NCBI GenBank assembly: GCA_016873575.1
Contig: VGWY01000096.1
Span: 1 to 9,547, forward strand
Origin: Nitrospira sp.
GTDB taxonomy: Bacteria > Nitrospirota > Thermodesulfovibrionia > Thermodesulfovibrionales > SM23-35
Reading direction: 5' to 3'
DNA: 9,547 nt
Shown piece by piece: positions 1 to 6,130 of this stretch. Position 1 is the stretch's first letter, and the number at the start of each line of letters is the position of its first letter. A program made the translations under genes and the position numbers. Below the pieces are notes generated by a model. The model was not told where the DNA came from, ran no database searches, and worked only from the letters and a program-made list of their open reading frames with translations.

Positions 1-2
1 CT

Positions 3-98
3 TTTGGTAAAGTCGATTTTGTGAAATATATCACTTCAACACCCATTATGAGAGCTTATCAGCTAAAATATAAAAACCGGACATTTCTAAATTGGTAA
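3..98 (+). pseudogene. C-terminal tail of an ORF entering from the left, possibly a transposase
   Basis: An open frame runs in from the left edge and stops at TAA 96-98, giving about 31 residues (FGKVDFVKYI... ending KNRTFLNW). The start lies outside the window. Its last codons run into the first of two 17-bp direct copies, a pattern seen when a transposase gene ends inside the terminal repeats of its own insertion sequence. No catalytic residue is visible, so the transposase call is inference. It could equally be a chance open frame. Confidence 0.25.
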
Positions 99-120
99 CA
101 ATAGGACATTTCTAAATTGG
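79..120. repeat. Two direct copies of a 17-bp sequence, likely insertion-sequence end
   Basis: The sequence GGACATTTCTAAATTGG occurs at 79-95 and again, identical, at 104-120, a period of 25 bases. Tandem short copies like this are typical of the multiple transposase-binding sites at the ends of some insertion sequences (for example IS21-like or IS481-like elements). The family is not proven here because no complete transposase is in view. Confidence 0.5.
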
Positions 121-143
121 CGTAACAGGGTCAGATTTACCCC

Positions 144-173
144 TTGACTTTTGAAAAGGGGCTTATGTAATAT
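144..173 (+). promoter_or_regulatory. Candidate sigma-70-type promoter for atpBE
   Basis: A -35-like TTGACT (144-149) is followed after 18 bases by a -10-like TAATAT (168-173), about 30 bases before the atpB start codon. The alternative -10 TATAAC at 171-176 would need a 21-base spacer. The -35 hexamer sits in the stretch CAGGGTCAGATTTACCCCTT (126-145, continuing GACTTTT), which resembles sequences recurring next to insertion elements, so the mobile element may have donated part of the promoter. Confidence 0.4.
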
Positions 174-202
174 AACACCGATTTTTTCCCGAGGAGGTTA
201 TC

Positions 203-889
203 ATGGTAGAAGAAAAACTTTTAATGGATATTATTGTGAGTCCTGAAGTAGTCCCGCATGTTGTGAGCTATGCACTTCTTGCATCACTCATCTTAATCGG
301 TACAGCACTTGCTGTAAAATCATCTCTACGACTGGTTCCAGTGGGTGTTCAAAATGTTATGGAGACTTTCGTAGAGGCAATCTTAAAATTAGTAGAGGAC
401 AATATAGGCCACCACTGGGGGAAACAGCTCTTTCCGTTCATATGTACAATATTTGTCTTTATCCTCCTCTGCAATTTTATGGGTCTGATACCAGGATTTG
501 CTTGCCCGACAGCTAATATAAACACAAATGCGGCTATGGCAGTGCCTGTCTTTTTATTGACACATTATTATGGGGTAAGGGCCCATGGTGTTAAATACCT
601 TTACCACTTTCTTGGCCCTATGCGGTCTATAGCAGCACTACCACTTATGATTCTGATGTTCTTCACTGAGTTTATTGGACACCTTGCAAGACCCCTCACC
701 CTTACAGTCCGGTTGTTTGGTAATATGACAGCAAAACACATAATACTGTTTGTTCTTGCAATTATTTCCCCCTGGGTTGTCCCGACAGCAATCTTAGCAC
801 TGGGTGTCCTTGTCAGTATTGTGCAGGCATTTGTCTTTACGCTTTTGGCTACGCTTTATCTTGCTGGTGCTGTTGAAGAGGCACATTAA
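203..889 (+). CDS. atpB: F-type ATP synthase F0 subunit a
   Basis: Subunit a is the membrane stator protein that forms the two ion half-channels next to the c-ring. The 228 residues are within the family's usual length and show about five hydrophobic segments (roughly 18-38, 77-98, 108-122, 142-160, 179-220). The signature RLFGNM is present, with the essential channel arginine at R170 (equivalent to E. coli R210), as are NFMGLIP (91-97), the PTANINTNAA loop (102-111) and Q208 in the last helix. The ATG at 203 has a strong GAGGAGG Shine-Dalgarno (191-197) five bases upstream. It is followed by atpE after 37 bases, and the two are surely co-transcribed. No atpI precedes it in the window, and the F1 genes do not follow, so the ATP synthase genes are split between loci. 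Confidence 0.97.
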   Translation: MVEEKLLMDIIVSPEVVPHVVSYALLASLILIGTALAVKSSLRLVPVGVQNVMETFVEAILKLVEDNIGHHWGKQLFPFICTIFVFILLCNFMGLIPGFACPTANINTNAAMAVPVFLLTHYYGVRAHGVKYLYHFLGPMRSIAALPLMILMFFTEFIGHLARPLTLTVRLFGNMTAKHIILFVLAIISPWVVPTAILALGVLVSIVQAFVFTLLATLYLAGAVEEAH

Positions 890-926
890 TTTAAAAAATT
901 TATGTATGGAAAGGAGGTCGAGAATT

Positions 927-1289
927 ATGAAGAAGACGATAGTTGCGATTCTACTTATGCTCACCCTATTATGGGTATTAGCACCTGTATGCTTTGCTGA
1001 GGAGGCTGCTGCCGCTGCAACCGGAAAATCATCAAATGTCCTTTATTATGCAATGGCTGCACTCGGCTGCGGTGTTGGAATAGGACTTGGTGCTATCGGC
1101 TCAGGCATTGGTCAGGGTATTGCAACGAGTAAGGCTTGCGAAGGTATAGCAAGAAATCCAGGCACAACAGGTAAGATCACAACGACCCTTATTATCGGTC
1201 TTGCGATGATTGAGTCTCTTACCATTTACGCACTCGTTGTCGTTCTCATTATCCTCTTCGTGAACCCGTTCGGAAAACTCCTTCAGTAA
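927..1289 (+). CDS. atpE: F-type ATP synthase F0 subunit c, with signal-peptide-like N-terminus
   Basis: The c subunit forms the rotating ion-carrying ring. From ATG 927 it is 120 residues. This start is chosen because AAGGAGG (911-917) lies at the right distance, and the frame upstream overlaps atpB with no support. Residues 1-24 look like a cleavable signal peptide (MKKTIV..., hydrophobic core, ending VCFA before EEAAAAA), an extension I recall from Desulfovibrio-type c subunits. The mature part has two hydrophobic helices around the polar loop R76-N77-P78. The ion-carrying carboxylate is E96. Q63, S97 and Y101 align with the Na+-ligand positions Q32, S66 and Y70 of the Ilyobacter c-ring, but the T67 position is leucine (L98), so the coupling ion cannot be settled from sequence. 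Confidence 0.95.
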   Translation: MKKTIVAILLMLTLLWVLAPVCFAEEAAAAATGKSSNVLYYAMAALGCGVGIGLGAIGSGIGQGIATSKACEGIARNPGTTGKITTTLIIGLAMIESLTIYALVVVLIILFVNPFGKLLQ

Positions 1290-1299
1290 TTTTTTATGT

Positions 1300-1332
1300 A
1301 AAAAAAGGGCAGGTTTAACCTGCCCTTTTTTT
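1300..1332 (+). terminator. Rho-independent terminator after atpE
   Basis: The stem GGGCAGG (1307-1313) pairs perfectly with CCTGCCC (1319-1325) around the loop TTTAA. An A-run precedes it and seven Ts (1326-1332) follow. It starts 11 bases after the atpE stop and closes the atpBE transcript. The A-run on the other side means it could also work on the opposite strand. Confidence 0.92.
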
Positions 1333-1381
1333 ATTTTCTGAAGTTCCCCAAACAGAACAATGAATAATAATATAAATAATC

Positions 1382-1409
1382 TTGACCAGAGGGTAATTAC
1401 TGTTTAAGC
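1382..1409 (+). promoter_or_regulatory. Weak candidate promoter before the HD-domain gene
   Basis: TTGACC (1382-1387) and TTAAGC (1404-1409) are spaced by 16 bases, with a TG one base before the -10 as in extended -10 promoters. A promoter is expected here because a terminator lies upstream and the HD gene starts at 1430. The -10 match is poor and the start codon is only 20 bases away. Confidence 0.25.
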
Positions 1410-1429
1410 TAAAGACCGAGGGATTACCA

Positions 1430-2185
1430 ATGAGTACTCTGATTTACGGACGGTTAAAACAAGCAGCTCTTGCATCAGCAGAAAACCTGGGCATTCCATC
1501 CTTTTATTATGATAACAAAACCGAATTAGCGGCATCCAGAGAATCATTAAAAACCAATATGCTTTTAAAAAAATGTATGTCTTATATGGATGAGACATCA
1601 ATGTATTCCGGGCACGGTATATCTCATGCAGAGGCAGTGGCGGTTGATGCAGGAGTAGTTATCCAGATAGAAGGCAGGATCCAGAATGTGGATTTCGAGT
1701 TGCTGAAAGATCTCGTTGTTTATGTGCAAATAGCAGCACTTTTTCATGACATAAAACGAAAAGAAAAAAACCATACCATTGCTGGAAGTGATGAAGCAAG
1801 AAGGATTCTCAAAGGTTTTCAGATAGAAGAAAGATATAAAAGATATATTGCAGATGCTATCAGAAATCATGAGGCATTCAAGAAGGTTCTTGAATCAGAA
1901 GATGAGATCGGTAAACTCATCAGCGACTCGTTATATGATGCGGATAAGTTCAGGTGGGGGCCTGATAACTTTATAACTACACTCTGGCTGATACTGGATT
2001 CTGCTGATGTGCCATTCGAGACATTCTGCGAAAACTTTCATAAAAACATACATTACATAGAACGTATCAAGACTACATTCAGAACAGAAACCGGTAGAAA
2101 GTACGGCCCGGAATTCATTGACATGGGTATTATGATAGGGCAGGCAATTTATAAGGAGATGTTGAATATAGTACATTTACAATAA
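1430..2185 (+). CDS. HD-domain metal-dependent phosphohydrolase, substrate unknown
   Basis: The protein is 251 residues with no signal peptide or membrane segment, so probably cytoplasmic. It has the ordered metal ligands of the HD superfamily: H66 in GHGISHAEAV, the H106-D107 doublet in ALFHDIKR, H147 in IRNHEAF and D172 in YDADKF. HD proteins hydrolyse phosphate esters of nucleotides or signalling molecules, but nothing visible indicates the substrate. The region after about residue 180 matches no family I recognise. ATG 1430 follows a GAGGG (1418-1422) with acceptable spacing. The gene lies after the atpE terminator and ends one base before the next start codon, so it probably shares a transcript with the transglutaminase-like gene. 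Confidence 0.85.
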   Translation: MSTLIYGRLKQAALASAENLGIPSFYYDNKTELAASRESLKTNMLLKKCMSYMDETSMYSGHGISHAEAVAVDAGVVIQIEGRIQNVDFELLKDLVVYVQIAALFHDIKRKEKNHTIAGSDEARRILKGFQIEERYKRYIADAIRNHEAFKKVLESEDEIGKLISDSLYDADKFRWGPDNFITTLWLILDSADVPFETFCENFHKNIHYIERIKTTFRTETGRKYGPEFIDMGIMIGQAIYKEMLNIVHLQ

Positions 2186-2186
2186 A

Positions 2187-3758
2187 TTGGAAATACAATC
2201 ACATAACAGAAAGATTCCCTATATTCTCATAACCGTATTTTGGCTCATTACCATGACCATGCTTCTTGTGAGGCACTACGTGCCTCACGGTATAAGCCTT
2301 ACCTTTTCCAAGGCTACCATACCGAAAGAACTTTACGAAGAACACTGGATGGGCGTCTATTTTAATGGGGAGAAGATTGGATATGCATACAGAAAGATAA
2401 CAGAATCAAATGATGGATACAGGGTTTATGAAATACTCAAGGCAAGGCTCAGGATGCTGGGAGTAGAAAAGGATATGCATACCACTATGGATGCTCATAT
2501 TGACGACCAGTTCAGGCTTTTATCGTTTCTCTTTAGCTTACGGTCCGATATAAACACAGGGATTGAAGGAAAGGTAGAGGGGAAAAAACTTCATGTATCA
2601 ATAAATGCAGGTGGATTAACATCAACACAGACAATTTTGCTGAAAGAGCCTCCACATATAAATCTTTCTATTGTGCAGAATATCCTGAGGAATGGACTGA
2701 AATCAGGTGATAAGGTAAGCATTCCTGTTATTGACCCTGCTACCTTAGGCCAGGGCAATATGGAATTAGAGGTCATGGGCAAGGATTCCATCATGTCCAT
2801 GGGTAAAATGCAGGACGCATATAAAATAAAGGGTGTCTTTAAAGGGATTGAAACATTCACATGGATTACAGAAAAGGGCGATGTGCTTCGCGAAGAAAGT
2901 CCCATGGGATTTACACTCGTTAAGGAGACGAAAGAGAGTGCAACTCAGCCAAACAAACCTTCCGTAGACTTGATAGCACAGGTTGCCATACCTTTTTATA
3001 TGAGATTGCCTGCTGATACGAGGTATCTCAAAATAAGGCTTTCCGGTGTTGATTTAAAAGGACTTGAGCTTGATGGCGGAAGACAGACCCTCAAAGGGGA
3101 TATACTCGAGATAAAGAAAGAGACTTTGAATTCGAAATTCAAAAATAATCCCCCCGAATCCCCCCACACCCCCATTTGGAAAAGGGATAATCCCCCCTTC
3201 CCCCCTTTAGTAAAGGGGGGTGAGGGGGGATTATTTATTAAAGGGGGATTAGAGGGGGATTATAAAGGGGGGCAGGGAGGATTAGATGAATATCTGAAAG
3301 AGACGATGTTTATTCAATCAAAAGATCCGGCAATCGTTTCATTGACAAAAGACATCATCAGGGATGAAAAAGACAAGCTGAAGAGGACAAGGCTTATCTA
3401 TGAGTGGGTCTACAAAAATATAAAAAAAGTTCCTATAATAAGTCTGCCAATGGCTACTGAGGTGCTGAGGACAAGACAGGGTGATTGCAATGAACACACA
3501 ACACTCTTCACTGCCCTTGCACGTGCAGCAGGGATTCCATCAAGGATAGCCATAGGACTTACATACAAGGATGGCTTTTTATATTATCATGCATGGCCTG
3601 AGGTCTATCTCAACGAATGGGTTGCAATTGACCCGACATTAGGACAGCTTCCTGCTGATGCATCCCATATCAGGCTCCTTACCGGGGATATAGATAAACA
3701 ACTGCAGATTCTTGCTATAATTGGAAAGCTCAAAATAGAGGGAATAGAATACCAATAA
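2187..3758 (+). CDS. Membrane-anchored transglutaminase-like protein with a repeat-encoded insert
   Basis: The protein is 523 residues. A single hydrophobic segment at about 11-29 suggests an N-terminal anchor or uncleaved signal, with the rest outside the membrane. The C-terminal third is a transglutaminase-like (cysteine protease fold) domain: C434 in GDCNEHTTLF, H468 in YYHAWPEVY and D482 in AIDPT make an intact triad. The middle (about 50-300) is probably a beta-rich domain of unknown role. Residues about 320-366 are encoded by a palindromic G/C-run repeat and form a low-complexity insert (PPESPHTPIWKR, KGGEGG) between these parts. The start is TTG 2187, since an in-frame stop lies at 2169-2171. 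No good Shine-Dalgarno is visible, so translation may be coupled to the HD gene, which ends one base before. The substrate is unknown. Peptidase, amidase or a non-catalytic scaffold are all possible. Confidence 0.8.
   Translation: MEIQSHNRKIPYILITVFWLITMTMLLVRHYVPHGISLTFSKATIPKELYEEHWMGVYFNGEKIGYAYRKITESNDGYRVYEILKARLRMLGVEKDMHTTMDAHIDDQFRLLSFLFSLRSDINTGIEGKVEGKKLHVSINAGGLTSTQTILLKEPPHINLSIVQNILRNGLKSGDKVSIPVIDPATLGQGNMELEVMGKDSIMSMGKMQDAYKIKGVFKGIETFTWITEKGDVLREESPMGFTLVKETKESATQPNKPSVDLIAQVAIPFYMRLPADTRYLKIRLSGVDLKGLELDGGRQTLKGDILEIKKETLNSKFKNNPPESPHTPIWKRDNPPFPPLVKGGEGGLFIKGGLEGDYKGGQGGLDEYLKETMFIQSKDPAIVSLTKDIIRDEKDKLKRTRLIYEWVYKNIKKVPIISLPMATEVLRTRQGDCNEHTTLFTALARAAGIPSRIAIGLTYKDGFLYYHAWPEVYLNEWVAIDPTLGQLPADASHIRLLTGDIDKQLQILAIIGKLKIEGIEYQ
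3145..3284. repeat. Palindromic G/C-run repeat, family A copy 1 (in frame)
   Basis: About 140 bases are made of C-runs followed by G-runs. The core hairpin is 3189-3232: AATCCCCCCTTCCCCCC pairs with GGGGGGTGAGGGGGGATT around TTTAGTAAA. A 5' arm (from 3147) holds CCCCCGAATCCCCCCA, and extra G-rich units (GGGGGATTA) follow. It lies wholly inside the transglutaminase-like gene and is read without a stop in the frame used. The other two forward frames contain stops (TAA at 3146-3148 and TAG at 3208-3210). Confidence 0.85.
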
Positions 3759-3771
3759 TATACTGCATCAC

Positions 3772-3853
3772 TGTCATTCTGAGTCCGCCAAGGGGGGCGA
3801 AGAATCTCGAAAGTCGGGATTGCTTCGTCGGTCGTAACGACCTCGCAATGACA
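3772..3853. repeat. Palindromic repeat with TGTCATT/AATGACA ends, family B copy 1
   Basis: It begins TGTCATTCTGAG and ends CTCGCAATGACA, so the outer bases form an imperfect inverted repeat. Inside are GCGAAGAATCTCG and GGGATTGCTTCGTCG, and GGTCGT/ACGACC (3830-3835, 3837-3842) forms a local stem. It fills most of the 144-base gap between the transglutaminase-like gene and hdrA. Repeats with these ends are widespread in bacterial genomes. The two halves here look like two related variants joined. Confidence 0.75.
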
Positions 3854-3902
3854 ATGCAAGAATGAATGTGACATGATGTAGAGTGAACAAAGGAGTCAAA
3901 AA

Positions 3903-6044
3903 GTGGCAGAGAGAATAGGCGTTTTTGTATGTGAATGTGGCCCGAATATAAAAGAGGCTATAGATCTCGATACAGTAGTGACGTTTGCTCAGGGGCTGAA
4001 AAATGTAGTTATGGTTAAGTCTTTCAATCTCCTCTGTTCAGAAGCAGGCAAAAAACTTATCGAAGAGAACATCACGAAAAATAACTTAACGAGGGTAGTG
4101 ATTGCAGCTTGTTCTCCCAGAGAACACGAACATACCTTTAAAAAAGTCTTGAGTAATGCAGGATTGAATCCATATCTTCTACAGCTTGTCAATATCAGAG
4201 AACAATGTGCATGGGTTATTAAAAACAAAACCCTTGCTACTGAAAAGGCAAAGGCAATGATTCAGGCAGCAGTGGAAAGGGTTATACATCACGAACCATT
4301 AGAGAGTAAAGATTTAGAATGCCAGATGGATGCCCTCGTGGTTGGTGCAGGGATTGCCGGAATAAGTGCTGCTCTTACCCTTGCACAAAAGAACAGGAAG
4401 GTCTATCTTGTTGAGAAATCACCGGTTATAGGTGGCAAGGTTGCGCTATATGAAAAGGTGTTTCCAACCCTGGAATGTGCTTCTTGTGTGCTCGATCCAG
4501 TTTTAGACAAGGTCTTACACAACGAGCAGATAGAGCTCCTTACCTTGAGCGAAATTCAGGAAGTGCTTGGATTTTTTGGCAATTTTATCGTAAAGGTCAA
4601 GAAGAATGCCCGATGTGTAGATACTAAGACCTGCATTGGCTGTGGGGCATGTTTTGAGGTCTGCCCGGCGAAGGTAAAGAACGAATATAATGAGGGGCTT
4701 GATGAGCGCAGGGCTATATATATTCCTTATGCTGGCGCCCTCCCGAATGTGGCAGTTATAGATAGGGAGCATTGTCTGCATTTTCAGACAGAAGGGTGTA
4801 ATGCCTGCCAGAATACCTGTCCATTTAGTTCTATCAATTATGAAGAAAATGATGAGGTACAAGAATTAAGAGTTGGTGCTATAGTGTTAGCCACAGGGTT
4901 TGATGTATTTGACCCAAAAAGGGCACCCCGGTATGGATATGGAAAGATTGATAATGTTTATACCAGCCTTGAATTTGAACGATTATTAAATTCAAACGGC
5001 CCAACAGGCGGAAAGATATTACTAAAAAATGGGCAGCCTCCGAAAAAGATTGCACTCATTCATTGCGTAGGTTCCAGGACAAGGGAATATAACGAATATT
5101 GTTCGGGAATATGCTGTATGTATTCTTTAAAATTCGCCCATATGGTCAATGAGCAATTGCCTGATAGTTCAATCTCAGAGTTTTACTCAGATTTCTGCCT
5201 GCCGGGTAAAGAATCGCAAGGATTCTTCAATAATCTTTTGGATAAAAATGGTATAGAATTTGTTCGTGTAAAGGATCTTGATTCAATAAAATTCAGTGAA
5301 AAGAAAGGTAAGATTCTTATCCAATACAAGACAATAAATCCCCCCTCCTCTACTTTACTAAAGGGGGGTAAAAGGGGATTACAAGATAAAAATATTCCTG
5401 AAACATTAAAGAGTGATCCTTTTGATATGGTTGTTCTCTCTGTGGCTATTGAGGCAGCAAAAGATGCACAGGATTTGGCAAGGATTTTTGATATCCCGCA
5501 AGGGAAAGACGGGTTCTTTACTGAGGAACATACGGAGTTATCTCCTGCCTCAACTATCAAAGAAGGGATATTCATTGCTGGCTGTGCACAAGGCCCAAAG
5601 GATGTTCAAAGTACCGTAACACAAGGCCAGGCAGCAGCAGGCAATATCCTTTCTCGGCTTATTCATGGAGAGAAGTTGGTGCTGGAGGCGATTACTGCTA
5701 CTGTTGATGAAGACCTCTGTTCAGGGTGTAAGATATGCATTGGTCTGTGTCCTTATAAGGCAATAACCTATAATTCCCCCGAATCCCCCCATACCCCCCT
5801 TTGGAAAAGGGGGGCTGAGGGGGATTTTGAGGGGGACAAGGGGGGATTTTCTGATAAAAAGGAAAACCTCGCTACCATTAATGAGGTTCTCTGTAGAGGT
5901 TGTGGTATTTGTGCGGCTGCATGTCCAAGTGGAGCGATTAAGGCAAAACATTTTACTGATAAGCAGATATTTGCAGAGATAGAGGGTCTGTTGAACACGA
6001 ATTATGCAAAAACTTCCAAAATGTCATTGCGAGGAACGGGGTGA
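3903..6044 (+). CDS. hdrA: HdrA-like FAD/iron-sulfur protein (heterodisulfide reductase subunit A) with two repeat-encoded inserts
   Basis: HdrA is the flavin-bifurcating core of the Hdr-Mvh complex. The 713 residues comprise an N-terminal domain (C10, C12, C45, C70 in AACSPREHEHTF), an FAD-binding thioredoxin-reductase-like domain (GAGIAG 148-153, E171), the C192/C195 pair, and a ferredoxin insert with clusters at C244/C247/C250/C254 and C291/C299/C302/C306. The Cys-rich motif C388, C400, C404, C405 follows, then two C-terminal 4Fe-4S motifs (C606/C609/C612/C616 and C664/C667/C670/C674). The start is GTG 3903 with AAAGGAG (3889-3895). HdrA is usually about 650 residues. The excess is explained by family A inserts at about 479-494 and 624-650 and a family B-encoded tail (MSLRGTG). 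All cluster cysteines remain. It is the first gene of the hdrA-mvhDGA cluster. HdrB and HdrC are not in the window. Confidence 0.93.
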   Translation: MAERIGVFVCECGPNIKEAIDLDTVVTFAQGLKNVVMVKSFNLLCSEAGKKLIEENITKNNLTRVVIAACSPREHEHTFKKVLSNAGLNPYLLQLVNIREQCAWVIKNKTLATEKAKAMIQAAVERVIHHEPLESKDLECQMDALVVGAGIAGISAALTLAQKNRKVYLVEKSPVIGGKVALYEKVFPTLECASCVLDPVLDKVLHNEQIELLTLSEIQEVLGFFGNFIVKVKKNARCVDTKTCIGCGACFEVCPAKVKNEYNEGLDERRAIYIPYAGALPNVAVIDREHCLHFQTEGCNACQNTCPFSSINYEENDEVQELRVGAIVLATGFDVFDPKRAPRYGYGKIDNVYTSLEFERLLNSNGPTGGKILLKNGQPPKKIALIHCVGSRTREYNEYCSGICCMYSLKFAHMVNEQLPDSSISEFYSDFCLPGKESQGFFNNLLDKNGIEFVRVKDLDSIKFSEKKGKILIQYKTINPPSSTLLKGGKRGLQDKNIPETLKSDPFDMVVLSVAIEAAKDAQDLARIFDIPQGKDGFFTEEHTELSPASTIKEGIFIAGCAQGPKDVQSTVTQGQAAAGNILSRLIHGEKLVLEAITATVDEDLCSGCKICIGLCPYKAITYNSPESPHTPLWKRGAEGDFEGDKGGFSDKKENLATINEVLCRGCGICAAACPSGAIKAKHFTDKQIFAEIEGLLNTNYAKTSKMSLRGTG
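5337..5380. repeat. Palindromic G/C-run repeat, family A copy 2 (in frame in hdrA)
   Basis: These 44 bases run from AATCCCCCC through ACTTTACTAAAGGGGGG to AAAAGGGGATT. The copy has the same length and outline as the core hairpin at 3189-3232 but a less perfect left arm (CTCCTCTA in place of TTCCCCCC). It encodes about INPPSSTLLKGGKRGL at residues 479-493 of HdrA, between the flavin domain and DKNIPETLKSDPFDMVVLS. Confidence 0.82.
5774..5850. repeat. Palindromic G/C-run repeat, family A copy 3 (between two 4Fe-4S motifs)
   Basis: C-runs (CCCCCGAATCCCCCCATA) are followed by TTTGGAAAAGGGG and G-rich units ending GGGGGGATTTT. The left arm nearly matches 3150-3185 of copy 1, and both encode PESPHTPxWKR. 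Here the repeat encodes about residues 624-650 of HdrA, between the motifs ending C616 and starting C664. That spacing is 47 residues, where roughly 20 is normal in two-cluster ferredoxins. Confidence 0.85.
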
Positions 6045-6095
6045 CGAAACAATCCCATCACTCTGAGATTGCTTCACCTTCGGTTCGCAATGACA
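6022..6095. repeat. Palindromic repeat, family B copy 2, spanning the hdrA stop codon
   Basis: TGTCATTGCGA (6022-6032) and TCGCAATGACA (6085-6095) are a perfect 11-bp inverted repeat, and the interior has GAGATTGCTTC and ACGAAACAATC arms. The last seven codons of hdrA (MSLRGTG) and its TGA stop (6042-6044) lie inside it. It separates hdrA from mvhD. Confidence 0.85.
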
Positions 6096-6130
6096 AAGAG
6101 GGATGTTTTCGAAAAGGCAATAAGGCAATA

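Noticed and set aside
804..926. Longer start for atpE overlapping atpB
   Set aside because: The extra 41 residues have no ribosome site and overlap atpB in another frame. ATG 927 has AAGGAGG and begins a signal-like sequence.
3145..3284. CRISPR-like or tandem repeat array
   Set aside because: The units are palindromic runs with uneven spacing and no unique spacers of constant length. No cas gene is present.
3759..3902. Promoter for the hdrA cluster
   Set aside because: One is expected, but no convincing -35/-10 pair could be seen outside the repeat, so none is annotated.
5413..5619. Forward ORF inside hdrA
   Set aside because: It is a frame-shifted shadow of HdrA codons without a recognisable protein motif.
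5721..5998. Two antisense frames across the family A repeat in hdrA
   Set aside because: They are open because a C/G-run palindrome is also open on the other strand. They overlap conserved hdrA codons and match no family.
6041..6130. Longer GTG start for mvhD
   Set aside because: The added 30 residues are translation of the family B repeat and of bases after it. MvhD similarity starts at ATG 6131.
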